Shown here piece after piece: positions 33,107 through 41,178 of a stretch of 64,000 bases of DNA. The DNA is from Bin87 sp963692995 (GTDB lineage: Bacteria > Chloroflexota > Dehalococcoidia > Lucifugimonadales > UBA3495), in contig OY843611.1 of the NCBI GenBank assembly GCA_963692995.1, positions 558,001 through 622,000 of the forward strand, written 5' to 3'. The first letter of the stretch is position 1. Each line of letters opens with the position of its first letter. The notes beneath the pieces were generated by a model. It saw only the letters and a program-made list of their open reading frames with translations. It was not told the DNA's origin and did no database searches. Both the position numbers and the translations under genes were made by a program.

Positions 33107-34143
33107 TGGTATCTCCCGCATCCAGCAGAGGGCCAAGAAGCGGCCCAGGCAATAGCAGCGGCCCTCCGGGTAGTCGTGGGGGGGGGACAGGCAATCGCAG
33201 CGGCCCTCCGGGTAGTCGCGGGGGAGGGCCAGGCAACCGGGGTGGCCCCCCGGGTAATCGAGGTGGCGGCCCGGGCAACCGGGGTGGTCCTCCGGGTAAT
33301 CGCGGCGGGGGCCCGCCAGGTAATCGAGGCGCCGGCCCCGGTAATCGGGGCACTGGTCCGGGCAACCGGGGCACTGGTCCGGGCAATCGGGGCGCCGGCC
33401 CAGGCAATCGGGGCGGTCGAGGCCGCGAACGGGAGCAGCGCCCACGCGAAGACGACAGCGGCGGTATGAGCGAGCGGGTGGTCCACACCCGCCGCATTGC
33501 CAAGGTTGTCAAAGGCGGCCGCCGGCTGCGATTCAACGCCCTGGTTGTCGTAGGCGATGGGCAGGGGCGCGTGGGCGCCGGCATGGGCAAGGCCCTGGCG
33601 ATCCCGGATGCCGTCCGCAAGGGAACCGCAGTGGCCCGACGCGGCGCCATACGGATCCCCATCAAGGGGAGCACTATCCCCCACGAAATCTCGGTACGCA
33701 AAGGCGCCTCCATCGTCATCATCAAGCCGGCTCCGCTGGGTACGGGCGTCATCGCGGCCGGCGCAATGCGGGCCATGCTGGAATTGAGCGGCGTGCAGGA
33801 CGTGGTGGGGAAATCTCTGGGTTCTCGCAACCCCATCAACATCGTCCAGGCCACTTTGGAAGCCCTGAGCCAGCTCCGTGATCCGGAAACGGAACGCGCC
33901 GCTCGCCTGGGCCTGCCCCCGCCGGGCGCAAACGGTGCATCGGCAACGGTTCCTGGAGCTGCCGCGACCCCAGCGCCGCCGGCCGAGGTCGCTGAACCTG
34001 AAGCCGCGCCGGCTGAAGCCGCTCCCGCCGCTGTTGAGCCTGACGCCGCGGCAGAAGATGCGGCGCCCCCGGCCAATGCTGAAACAGCCGCCGAGCACGA
34101 CGCGCCAGCCGAGACCGCAGCCTCCGCCGCAGAGTCAGCTTGA
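33106..34143 (+). CDS. rpsE: 30S ribosomal protein uS5 with G-N-R-G-rich N-terminal extension and Ala/Pro/Glu tail
   Basis: 345 residues, about twice the usual 165. Residues 1-120 are a low-complexity Gly/Pro/Asn/Arg domain with nine G-N-R-G motifs plus variants; residues 121-268 are a normal uS5 ('RRIAKVVKGGRRLRFNALVVVGDGQGRVGAGMGKA' pattern, 'VARRGAIRIPI', 'SLGSRNPINIVQATLEAL'); residues 269-345 are Ala/Pro/Glu-rich and acidic. The start at 33106 is supported by AAGGAGG (33087-33093) and overlap with the rplR stop; the only internal alternative, ATG 33466, has no Shine-Dalgarno and would leave 360 bases of open frame unexplained. The basic extension resembles eukaryotic RGG RNA-binding segments; a role in rRNA or mRNA binding is inference. 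Confidence 0.92.
   Translation: MVSPASSRGPRSGPGNSSGPPGSRGGGTGNRSGPPGSRGGGPGNRGGPPGNRGGGPGNRGGPPGNRGGGPPGNRGAGPGNRGTGPGNRGTGPGNRGAGPGNRGGRGREREQRPREDDSGGMSERVVHTRRIAKVVKGGRRLRFNALVVVGDGQGRVGAGMGKALAIPDAVRKGTAVARRGAIRIPIKGSTIPHEISVRKGASIVIIKPAPLGTGVIAAGAMRAMLELSGVQDVVGKSLGSRNPINIVQATLEALSQLRDPETERAARLGLPPPGANGASATVPGAAATPAPPAEVAEPEAAPAEAAPAAVEPDAAAEDAAPPANAETAAEHDAPAETAASAAESA
33133..33420 (+). repeat. In-frame GC-rich tandem repeats of rpsE
   Basis: Imperfect 18-24 base units of the type 'ggcccgggcaaccggggtggt', encoding G-P-G-N-R-G-G / P-P-G-N-R-G-G. Third-position variation between units shows that protein sequence, not only DNA, has been maintained. Confidence 0.85.
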
Positions 34144-34198
34144 AGGTCAAGGATAAGCACTTCACGCTCTAGATAGCCGATTACAGGAACGAACCATA

Positions 34199-34381
34199 AT
34201 GGCGCAGATCAAAATCACCTGGAAGAAAAGTTGCATCGGGCGTCCGTCCAACCAGCGGCGTATCGTTGAATCCTTGGGTCTGAAACGGTTGAACCACTCG
34301 GTCGTCCACGAGGACAGCCCCACCATAATGGGGATGGTCAACAAGGTGCGGCATTTACTGGTGGTAGAACCTGTGGAATAA
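34199..34381 (+). CDS. rpmD: 50S ribosomal protein uL30
   Basis: 60 residues. 'AQIKITWKKSCIGRPSNQRRIVESLGLKRLNHSVV' pattern and 'MVNKVRHLLVVE' match the single-domain bacterial protein. Confidence 0.94.
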   Translation: MAQIKITWKKSCIGRPSNQRRIVESLGLKRLNHSVVHEDSPTIMGMVNKVRHLLVVEPVE

Positions 34382-34478
34382 CGACCGGCCTGGCACGAAG
34401 ATCGGCGCTTTATGCCGGCGGATGCGATTGCTTTCCGGCATATTAGGCGGCACCCAATACAGGGAGACGCAGATAACC

Positions 34479-34925
34479 ATGATGGAACACGAAGTATCCC
34501 CGCCCAAGGGCGCACGGCGGGCGCGGAAGCGTATTGGCCGCGGCGACGCCGCCGGCGGTGGCAGCTACGCCGGGCGCGGACTGAAGGGTCAGAAGTCCCG
34601 CTCCGGTCCGGGCCTGCGGCCCGGGTTTGAAGGCGGCCAGATGCCGTTGATCAAAGGTCTCCCTATGAAGCGGGGTTTCAACAACCGCTACAAGACCTAC
34701 TACGCGCTGGTGGACTTGGCAACGCTTCGGGAACGCTTTGAAGCCAATACCAGGATTACTCCCGAAATGCTGCATCGTCTGGGCGTCATCCGGCGCACGC
34801 GCCTGCCGGTCAAGGTGGTGGGCGATGGTGAACTGGACCTGCCCCTGACCGTTGCAGCGCATAAATTCACCGCTTCCGCCCGCGCCAAGATCGAAGCCGC
34901 CGGCGGCTCGGTGGAAGAACTGTAG
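34479..34925 (+). CDS. rplO: 50S ribosomal protein uL15
   Basis: 148 residues. 'RKRIGRGDAAGGGSYAGRGLKGQKSRSG' pattern, 'GFEGGQMPLIKGLPMKRGFNN', and C-terminal 'AHKFTASARAKIEAAGGSVEEL'. ATG at 34479 chosen; AGGGAG at 34461-34466 is upstream. The frame is open further 5' to 34422 without a ribosome site. Confidence 0.95.
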   Translation: MMEHEVSPPKGARRARKRIGRGDAAGGGSYAGRGLKGQKSRSGPGLRPGFEGGQMPLIKGLPMKRGFNNRYKTYYALVDLATLRERFEANTRITPEMLHRLGVIRRTRLPVKVVGDGELDLPLTVAAHKFTASARAKIEAAGGSVEEL

Positions 34926-34964
34926 CGGCCTCATCCGGCCGATGGAATCGAGGCCCGACGAACC

Positions 34965-36296
34965 ATGATACAGTCAGAGGTGCGGGGAAGCGGTCGTTGG
35001 CCGCGTCTGCTACAGGCGGCGATCGACGCCTTCAGCCTGCCCGACCTGCGGGCCAAGATCCTCTTTACCCTGGGGATGCTGGCCCTCTATCGCCTGGTGG
35101 CGCACATACCCATACCCGGTTTGGACGTAGCCAACCTGGAGCAACTGTTCCAGAATAACCAGCTACTGGGTTTCCTGGATCTTTTCTCCGGCGGCGCTTT
35201 GAGCCGCATGAGCATCGTGGCTCTGGGCGTGTTCCCCTATATCACCGCGTCCATCATCATGCAGTTGCTGACGCCGGTGATACCCCAGTTGCAGAGCCTT
35301 TCGCGTGAAGGTGAGGCCGGGCGGATCAAGATGAACCGCATTACCCATTGGGGTACGGTGCCCATCGCCATCGCGCAAGCCTTCGCCCAACTGGTGTTGC
35401 TCCAGCAGGCCAACGTGCTGACCAACGTGGGCTTTACCGGGGACGCCCTGCTGCCGACCATGGCTATGATCTGCTCCCTTACCGCCGGAACCATGTTCCT
35501 GGTCTGGCTGGGTGAGCTGATCACGGAGCGAGGCATCGGCAACGGCATCTCGCTGATCATCTTCGCCGGCATCGTAGTAGGTTTCCCCGGCCTGCTGGCC
35601 ACCAGCTTTCTGGACCGGGACAACATCATCGGCGTGTTCTTCTTCGCGCTGATCGGGCTGCTCATCATCGCGCTGATTGTGGTGTTCAACGAAGCCCACC
35701 GGCGGATTCCGGTGCAGTACGGGCGCAGCATCTTCCGAGGCGGGCAGATGTACCGGCAATCGGGTTCCACCTACATACCGCTGCGCATCAACTCCGCCGG
35801 CATGATTCCGTTGATCTTCGCCTTTTCCATCGTGATTCTGCCCGGCACGGTGGCGCAGTACCTCAGCGCTACCGGCGGTTTTGTCGGCAGGCTGGCCGGC
35901 GATATGCAGGTGGCCCTCAGCCCCAGTGGACCCATCTACTGGGCGCTGGCCTTCTTCCTGGTGGTGGCGTTCACTTTCTTCTACACGTTGGTGGTGTTCC
36001 AGCAGCAGAGCATCGCCGAAAACCTACAGCGCAACGGCGGGTTCGTACTCGGCATCCGACCGGGCCGGCCAACACAGGATTATTTGAACCGGGTCATCAT
36101 TCGCCTCACCATGGGCGGCGCCCTGTTCTTGGGGTTCATATCCATAGTGCCGTACCTGGCGTCACTGGTCACCAACGTGGAGGCCATTGCTCTGAGCAGC
36201 ACCAGCTTGCTCATCATGGTGGGCGTGGGTCTGGACACTCTGCGACAGCTGGAAGCGCAACTGATGATGCGCAACTACGAAGGATTCTTACGATGA
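34965..36296 (+). CDS. secY: Preprotein translocase subunit SecY
   Basis: 443 residues, ten transmembrane helices. 'AKILFTLGMLALYRLVAHIPIPGLD', plug/pore region 'LLGFLDLFSGGALSRMSIVALGVFPYITASIIMQLL' pattern, 'ERGIGNGISLIIFAGIV', cytoplasmic loop 'EAHRRIPVQYGRS', 'PLRINSAGMIPLIFAFSI'. Forms the protein-export channel with SecE/G. Overlaps adk by ATGA. Confidence 0.97.
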   Translation: MIQSEVRGSGRWPRLLQAAIDAFSLPDLRAKILFTLGMLALYRLVAHIPIPGLDVANLEQLFQNNQLLGFLDLFSGGALSRMSIVALGVFPYITASIIMQLLTPVIPQLQSLSREGEAGRIKMNRITHWGTVPIAIAQAFAQLVLLQQANVLTNVGFTGDALLPTMAMICSLTAGTMFLVWLGELITERGIGNGISLIIFAGIVVGFPGLLATSFLDRDNIIGVFFFALIGLLIIALIVVFNEAHRRIPVQYGRSIFRGGQMYRQSGSTYIPLRINSAGMIPLIFAFSIVILPGTVAQYLSATGGFVGRLAGDMQVALSPSGPIYWALAFFLVVAFTFFYTLVVFQQQSIAENLQRNGGFVLGIRPGRPTQDYLNRVIIRLTMGGALFLGFISIVPYLASLVTNVEAIALSSTSLLIMVGVGLDTLRQLEAQLMMRNYEGFLR

Positions 36297-36970
36297 CCGA
36301 AGGCGCCGGCCTCAAACTGGTGCTTTTCGGCCCCCCCGGAGCCGGTAAGGGCACGCAGGCCCAGCTGCTCCGGGAGCGTTTGGGCATTGAGCACGTCAGC
36401 TCAGGCGACCTGTTCCGGCACCACCTGTCCAACGGCACCGAGCTGGGACAGATGGCGCGGGGGTACATGAACCGGGGCGCGCTAGTTCCCGACGAAGTGA
36501 CCATTGGCATGGTGATTGACCGCATCGGCCAGATTGACGACGGCGATGGGTTCATGCTCGACGGTTTCCCCCGCAACTCCAGTCAGGCCCAAGCTCTTGA
36601 GTCGGCGCTGGGAGAACGAGGCCAGAGTATCGATGGGGTGATCCACATTCAGGTTGCCGACGACGAGTTGATCCATCGGCTCAGCAACCGCTACATATGC
36701 CGCTCCTGCCAGCGTCCCTACACCCGCGACGCCGCCACCGGCGCGCCGCCGGAACGGTGCCGGGACTGCCCCGACGGAGGCGACATTTACCAGCGGGACG
36801 ACGACACGCCGGAAGCGGTGGCAAATCGCCTTGCCGTGTATCACCAGGAGACGACGCCCCTGCTTGACTTTTACCGGGATCGGGGGCTTCTGTCCGACAT
36901 CCCGGGCGAGGGGGCCATTGAGTCGGTTAACGCATCCGTGTTGCGGGCTTTGGGAATCAATTCTGGATGA
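36293..36970 (+). CDS. adk: Adenylate kinase, zinc-LID type
   Basis: 225 residues. P-loop 'LFGPPGAGKGTQA', NMP-binding 'SSGDLFRHHLSNGTELG', 'GFMLDGFPRNSSQAQALE', LID with two Cys pairs (C-R-S-C and C-R-D-C in 'YICRSCQRPYTRDAATG...PERCRDC') that should bind structural zinc, and 'YHQETTPLLDFYRDRGLL'. Balances AMP/ADP/ATP. Start overlaps the secY stop. Confidence 0.97.
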   Translation: MTEGAGLKLVLFGPPGAGKGTQAQLLRERLGIEHVSSGDLFRHHLSNGTELGQMARGYMNRGALVPDEVTIGMVIDRIGQIDDGDGFMLDGFPRNSSQAQALESALGERGQSIDGVIHIQVADDELIHRLSNRYICRSCQRPYTRDAATGAPPERCRDCPDGGDIYQRDDDTPEAVANRLAVYHQETTPLLDFYRDRGLLSDIPGEGAIESVNASVLRALGINSG

Positions 36971-37027
36971 GTAGGGTTGGATAGTTATTCGCCGCTAGGC
37001 CAACTGGGTAAGTCGCTTGGCAGAATG

Positions 37028-37056
37028 TTTCCATAAGCCAGGAATTGGAGTATAAT
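37028..37056 (+). promoter_or_regulatory. Internal sigma70 promoter before map
   Basis: TTTCCA (37028-37033), 17-base spacer, perfect TATAAT (37051-37056). The map ATG is at 37061, so a transcript from this promoter would be leaderless or nearly so. Gives map-infA-rpmJ and downstream genes an independent promoter. Confidence 0.7.
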
Positions 37057-37060
37057 CACA

Positions 37061-37870
37061 ATGGTGGAACCTAGTCCCAAACGCAAAACAGCCTCCAACT
37101 CCCCCTCATCTTATACCGGGGGAGTGACCATCAAGTCGCGTCGTGAGATGGAGGCGATGGAAAAGGCCGGCGCGATTGTCGGCGCTACCCTCACCCTGCT
37201 CAAGAAGTCGGTTGAGCCCGGCATGACTACCGGGGATCTCAATCGCATCGCAGACAAGAATATCCGCAGCATGGGAGCAACGCCCACCTTCCTCGGCTAC
37301 CAGGGATTTCCGGCAGCCATTTGCGCTTCGGTGAACGAGGAGATCGTTCACGGTATCCCCGGCAAACGCGTCCTCAAAGAGGGCGATATTATCAAGATGG
37401 ACGTGGGAGCAACCATCGATGGCTTTATCGGCGACGCCGCGATTTCGGTGGCGGTGGGCAAGATCAGCGAAGAAGCCCAGCGGTTGATGGATGACACCAA
37501 TGCCAGCCTGTATGAAGGCATCGCCGCTGCCCGGCCGGGCAACCGGATCGGGGATATCGGCGCGGCGGTGGAAAGCTATGCCATCGCTCGGGGGTACGGC
37601 CTGGTGCGTCAGTTTGTCGGCCACGGCGTGGGCCGGTATCTGCACGAAGACCCTCAAGTTCCCAACTACGGCGAACCGGGCAAGGGTATCTTGCTTCGGC
37701 CCGGAATGTGCATTTGTATCGAACCCATGCTGAACCTGGGCACCGAGGCCACCGAAATCCTGGGCGACGACTGGACGGTAGTGACCGCTGACGGCGCTCT
37801 TTCCGCCCACTTTGAGCACACCCTGGCCATCACCGAAGACGGCCCCAAAATACTTACCGTACACGACTGA
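37061..37870 (+). CDS. map: Methionine aminopeptidase type I
   Basis: 269 residues. An extra N-terminal 25 residues (Pro/Ser/Lys-rich) precede the canonical 'IKSRREMEAMEKAGAIV'. Metal site: 'DVGATIDGFIGDAAIS' (two Asp), 'GHGVGRYLHEDPQVPNYG' (His), 'CICIEPMLN' (Glu) and 'FEHTLAITEDG' (Glu). Removes initiator Met from nascent proteins. The start lies 4 bases after a TATAAT box. Confidence 0.96.
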   Translation: MVEPSPKRKTASNSPSSYTGGVTIKSRREMEAMEKAGAIVGATLTLLKKSVEPGMTTGDLNRIADKNIRSMGATPTFLGYQGFPAAICASVNEEIVHGIPGKRVLKEGDIIKMDVGATIDGFIGDAAISVAVGKISEEAQRLMDDTNASLYEGIAAARPGNRIGDIGAAVESYAIARGYGLVRQFVGHGVGRYLHEDPQVPNYGEPGKGILLRPGMCICIEPMLNLGTEATEILGDDWTVVTADGALSAHFEHTLAITEDGPKILTVHD

Positions 37871-37931
37871 CGGGGTTCGTGCCCCATCGGCGCGCGTCGC
37901 CGGGGAAGGCACGCCTGGAGCAGGCTGATTT

Positions 37932-38150
37932 ATGGCTAAAAAAGAAGCGATAGAAGTTGAAGCTCAGGTAACTGAGGCTCTCCCCAACGGCATGTTCCGG
38001 GTGGAACTGCCTAACGACCACCAAGTGCTGGCCCATATCTCGGGCAAGATCCGGATGCACTTTATCCGGGTGCTGCCCGGCGACCGGGTCCTGGTCGAGT
38101 TGTCCCCCTACGACCTGACTCGTGGTCGCATCACCTATCGCTTCAAGTAG
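37932..38150 (+). CDS. infA: Translation initiation factor IF-1
   Basis: 72 residues, single S1-like OB domain. 'AQVTEALPNGMFRVELPNDHQVLAHISGKIRMHFIRVLPGDRVLVELSPYDLTRGRITYRFK' blocks match throughout. ATG follows a weak site (ctggagcagg). Confidence 0.97.
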   Translation: MAKKEAIEVEAQVTEALPNGMFRVELPNDHQVLAHISGKIRMHFIRVLPGDRVLVELSPYDLTRGRITYRFK

Positions 38151-38171
38151 CGAAGGCTACGGAGAATCCCG

Positions 38172-38285
38172 ATGAAAGTGTCAGCATCCGTAAAGCCGCG
38201 CTGTGATCGTTGCCGGGTCATCCGGCGCAAAGGCGTGGTTCGCATCATCTGCGTCAACAGCAAGCACGCCCAGCGCCAAGGCTAG
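38172..38285 (+). CDS. rpmJ: 50S ribosomal protein bL36 (zinc form)
   Basis: 37 residues, MKVSASVKPRCDRCRVIRRK..., with zinc ligands C-x2-C, C and H (CDRC at 11-14, Cys27, His32). GGAGAATCCCG ahead of the ATG provides the ribosome site. Normal position between infA and rpsM. Confidence 0.95.
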   Translation: MKVSASVKPRCDRCRVIRRKGVVRIICVNSKHAQRQG

Positions 38286-38310
38286 GCTGTGCCGGCATTT
38301 TAGAGATCAA

Positions 38311-38412
38311 GCCGTCGTTCCTGCGAGAGCGGGAACGACGGGAAAACCACCGCTATCGGAAAGTCGGCCTTATTCCGTGCTCACCGGATTCCCGCAAAAG
38401 CAGGAATGGCGG
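38311..38412. repeat. Composite palindromic repeat, copy B, between rpmJ and rpsM
   Basis: First palindrome CGTCGTTCCTGCGAGAGCGGGAACGACG-like (38313-38340), a 47-base middle, then ATTCCCGCAAAAGCAGGAAT (38388-38407). The middle matches the copy at 14080-14177 in about 35 of 47 positions with the same length. Confidence 0.85.
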
Positions 38413-38455
38413 CGGCAATGCGCGAATGGCGAAAACTGATTCAGGAGCAATCAAC

Positions 38456-38848
38456 ATGGTTCGTATCTCCGGAGTTGACGTACCCGACCGCAAGCGAGCG
38501 CACATTGCCCTGCGCAGCATCTACGGAATTGGCCCCGCCAAAGCCTTGGAAATCGTCGGCAAGGCCAATCTGGACATGGACATGCCGCCACGGATGAACG
38601 AGCTTTCGGAGATGGAAGTTGACCGCATCCGCGTCATCGTTGACCAGGATTACACTACCGAGGGAGACCTGCGGCGCGAGAACAACGAGAACATCCGCCG
38701 GCTGATCGACATCGGCAGCTATCGCGGCCTCCGCCACCGCCGCAACCTGCCCGTGCATGGCCAGCGCACCCGAACCAACGCCCGCTCGCGCAAGGGCGCC
38801 CGGCGCACCGTTGCCGGCCGAGGCCGCCGTACCGGTGGGAAGAAGTAA
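38456..38848 (+). CDS. rpsM: 30S ribosomal protein uS13
   Basis: 130 residues. 'MVRISGVDVPDRKRAHIALRSIYGIG', 'RRENNENIRRLIDIGSYRGLRHRRNLPVHGQRTRTNARSRKG' pattern. ATG 38456 has AGGAG at 38442-38446; the frame is open upstream through the repeat and rpmJ but that is not coding. Confidence 0.97.
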   Translation: MVRISGVDVPDRKRAHIALRSIYGIGPAKALEIVGKANLDMDMPPRMNELSEMEVDRIRVIVDQDYTTEGDLRRENNENIRRLIDIGSYRGLRHRRNLPVHGQRTRTNARSRKGARRTVAGRGRRTGGKK

Positions 38849-38896
38849 GCTTGCGCCGGATTCCCGTTTGATTTTCAATGAACAGCCGGGAACCGG

Positions 38897-38916
38897 ATTC
38901 CGGCGAAAGCCGCAAT
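38897..38916. repeat. ATTCCGG-type repeat between rpsM and rpsK
   Basis: ATTCCGGCGAAAGCCGCAAT, one mismatch to the perfect copy at 24839-24858, followed by gacgg. A half arm 'ggattcccg' sits at about 38859. Confidence 0.85.
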
Positions 38917-38930
38917 GACGGAGATTTGAA

Positions 38931-39314
38931 ATGCCCCGACCACGAGCCCGTCGCCGTGAGCGCCGTTCCATACCCCAGGGCCGCGCCTACATCTACTCGA
39001 CCTTCAACAACACCTTGGTCAGCCTGACCGACCCGGAGGGCAACGTGGTGGCCTCGGGCAGTTCCGGCACGGCCGGCTTCCGCGGCTCCCGAAAAGGCAC
39101 TGCTTTCGCCGCGCAACGGGCTGCCGAACAGGTTGCCCGACGGGGCCTGGACATGGGCATGCGGAACATCGATGTGTATATCAAAGGCCCCGGTTCCGGG
39201 CGCGAACCCGCCATTCGGGCGCTCCAGGGCGCCGGCCTCAACGTCAACAGCATCCGCGACGTTACCCCCATCCCGCACAACGGCGTTCGCCCGCCGAAAC
39301 GCCGGCGGGTATAG
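38931..39314 (+). CDS. rpsK: 30S ribosomal protein uS11
   Basis: 127 residues. 'GRAYIYSTFNNTLVSLTDPEGNVVASGSSGTAGFRGSRKGTAFAAQ' pattern and 'VKGPGSGREPAIRAL'-like block (here YIKGPGSGREPAIRALQGAGLNVNSIRDVTPIPHNG...). Platform of the 30S subunit. Confidence 0.97.
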   Translation: MPRPRARRRERRSIPQGRAYIYSTFNNTLVSLTDPEGNVVASGSSGTAGFRGSRKGTAFAAQRAAEQVARRGLDMGMRNIDVYIKGPGSGREPAIRALQGAGLNVNSIRDVTPIPHNGVRPPKRRRV

Positions 39315-39350
39315 GGATGCCCTTGCAGATTTGCGAAAATCGCTTCCGCC

Positions 39351-39408
39351 GCTCCTTCCGAGCCTGCTGAAGGACTGTGGTTCGACAGGCTGACCATTAG
39401 CGGATGCA
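39351..39408. repeat. Second dispersed repeat type, copy 2, between rpsK and rpsD
   Basis: 'agcctgctgaagg' ... 'gtggttcgacaggctgacca' arms, an imperfect inverted repeat of the same family as 29472-29540. Confidence 0.75.
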
Positions 39409-39458
39409 AGGGACTTTGAAAACCCCCGGGCCATCACACCACCAACGGACAGAAAAAC

Positions 39459-40085
39459 ATGGGCAGATATACCGGACCTTCTTGCCGTCTGTGCCGCCGC
39501 GCCGGAGAGAAACTCTTCCTGAAGGGCGACCGCTGCTTCTCGCCGCGCTGCGCTATTGAGCGCCGCCATGTGCCGCCGGGAGGCGCTGGCAACCGCCGGC
39601 GTCGCGTCTCGGATTACGGCGTTCACCTGCGAGAAAAGCAGAAGGCTCGGCAGATGTACGGCATCATGGAGGGCCAGTTCCGCAAGTACATGAACGACGC
39701 CTTCAACACGCCGGGCATCTCCGGGAACAATCTGCTTCGCACGTTGGAGCGGCGGCTGGACAACGTCATCTACCTGCTGGGGTTTGCCGACTCCCGCAAG
39801 CAGGCCCGCCAGATGGTGCAACACGGACACTTTACCGTCAACGGGCGCAAGACCGATATTCCGTCTTTTCTGGTCAAGCCTGGGCAAACCATCGCGTGGA
39901 CCGAGACCTCTAGACGCCGCGAATTTTTTGCCGACCGAACCGACGGCTTGCCCAAACGGGCGCTGCCCAGCTGGATTACCCTGGACCTTACCCAAATGGC
40001 AGGCCAAGTGATTTCCCTGCCGGCCGACAACGAACTGCCCGAGACTATCAACTCCCGCCTGATCGTCGAGTACTACTCAAGGTAA
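39459..40085 (+). CDS. rpsD: 30S ribosomal protein uS4 (zinc form)
   Basis: 208 residues. N-terminal Cys quartet 'CRLCRRAGEKLFLKGDRCFSPRC' pattern gives a zinc knuckle; then 'EKQKARQMYGIMEGQFRKYM' and S4 RNA-binding domain 'LERRLDNVIYLLGFADSRKQARQMVQHGHFTVNGRKTDIPSFLVKPGQ' pattern. 30S assembly nucleator; in many bacteria it represses the alpha operon. Confidence 0.97.
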   Translation: MGRYTGPSCRLCRRAGEKLFLKGDRCFSPRCAIERRHVPPGGAGNRRRRVSDYGVHLREKQKARQMYGIMEGQFRKYMNDAFNTPGISGNNLLRTLERRLDNVIYLLGFADSRKQARQMVQHGHFTVNGRKTDIPSFLVKPGQTIAWTETSRRREFFADRTDGLPKRALPSWITLDLTQMAGQVISLPADNELPETINSRLIVEYYSR

Positions 40086-40093
40086 GCAGCGGA

Positions 40094-41176
40094 ATGTTAG
40101 ATCCTCAGATACTCCCGCCCTTGCGGGAACCCGAACCGGAAATACCTCTACCCACGATCCGGGTGATCGAGAACAACGACACCTACGCCCGGGTAGCGCT
40201 GGAGCCGCTGGAACGGGGTTTTGCCACCACGGTGGGGAACCCGCTCCGGCGACTGCTGCTCAGCTCGATTCAAGGCGCTGCGGTGACTTGGGTGAAAATC
40301 GATGGGGTCCCCCACGAATACACCGTGATCCCCGGGATCAAAGAAGAGGTTATGGACCTCCTCCTGAGCATCAAGCGTATCCGCATCCATGCGTTGACCA
40401 AGCGCACGGGTAAGATGCGGCTGGACGTGCGCGGCGAGGGCCGCGTCTGCGCCGGCGACATTTCCACCGCCAGCGATTATGAGATCGTCAATCCGGAGTT
40501 GCATCTGGCCACGCTGGACAATCCGGATGTGGGCTTGTCTATTGAGTTCAACGTCGAGCTGGGGAAGGGCTACCAGCAGGTAGCTCAAGGCGACAGCATG
40601 GCCGGCCTGCCCGTAGGCGTGCTGCCGGTTGACGCCATCTACAACCCGGTCCGCAAGGTGGAATACTCGGTGGAGCGGATGATGGTGGGCCAGCAGACCG
40701 ACTGGGAACGCTTGATCATGCAGGTATGGACCGATGGAGCGGTGAGCCCGTTGGCTGCCATCCAGGAGGCGTCGGACAACCTGGTGCAGCACTTCTTCAT
40801 GTTCAACCAGTTGAGCCGTCCGACTGACGTTCCCCTGGACACGACCAATCTTACCGTGGCCTCGGAAGTGTACCTTATGCCCATCGAGCGTCTGGACCTC
40901 TCTTCCCGCACGCTCAATTGCCTCAAGCGCGCCAAGCTGGACCGGGTCGGACAGGTACTGGATTTGAGCGCTGACGACCTTTTGAACATCCGGAATTTCG
41001 GCCAAAAATCGCTGGAGGAGCTTCAGGGCAAGCTGGCCGAACTGGGTGTCGCCGCATCGCGTCCAGCCGAAGGTGATCTCGCGGATGACTATCTCAGCCA
41101 GTCCGGTGGCAACTTGGTATTCGACCCCGAACCGGACGATGATTATGACCTCGATTATGATGAAGACGGAGACTAG
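40094..41176 (+). CDS. rpoA: DNA-directed RNA polymerase subunit alpha
   Basis: 360 residues. N-terminal dimerisation domain with 'LEPLERGFATTVGNPLRRLLLSSIQGAAVT' and C-terminal helix-hairpin-helix domain 'LSSRTLNCLKRAKLDRVGQVLDLSADDLLNIRNFGQKSLEELQGKL' pattern that contacts UP elements and activators. A 35-residue acidic tail (Asp/Tyr-rich) follows the C-terminal domain. Starts 8 bases after rpsD. Confidence 0.97.
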   Translation: MLDPQILPPLREPEPEIPLPTIRVIENNDTYARVALEPLERGFATTVGNPLRRLLLSSIQGAAVTWVKIDGVPHEYTVIPGIKEEVMDLLLSIKRIRIHALTKRTGKMRLDVRGEGRVCAGDISTASDYEIVNPELHLATLDNPDVGLSIEFNVELGKGYQQVAQGDSMAGLPVGVLPVDAIYNPVRKVEYSVERMMVGQQTDWERLIMQVWTDGAVSPLAAIQEASDNLVQHFFMFNQLSRPTDVPLDTTNLTVASEVYLMPIERLDLSSRTLNCLKRAKLDRVGQVLDLSADDLLNIRNFGQKSLEELQGKLAELGVAASRPAEGDLADDYLSQSGGNLVFDPEPDDDYDLDYDEDGD

Positions 41177-41178
41177 CA

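Noticed and set aside
33466..34143. Shorter uS5 starting at internal ATG 33466
   Set aside because: No Shine-Dalgarno before it, whereas 33106 has AAGGAGG and overlaps the rplR stop; 360 bases of stop-free, codon-varied sequence would be left unexplained.
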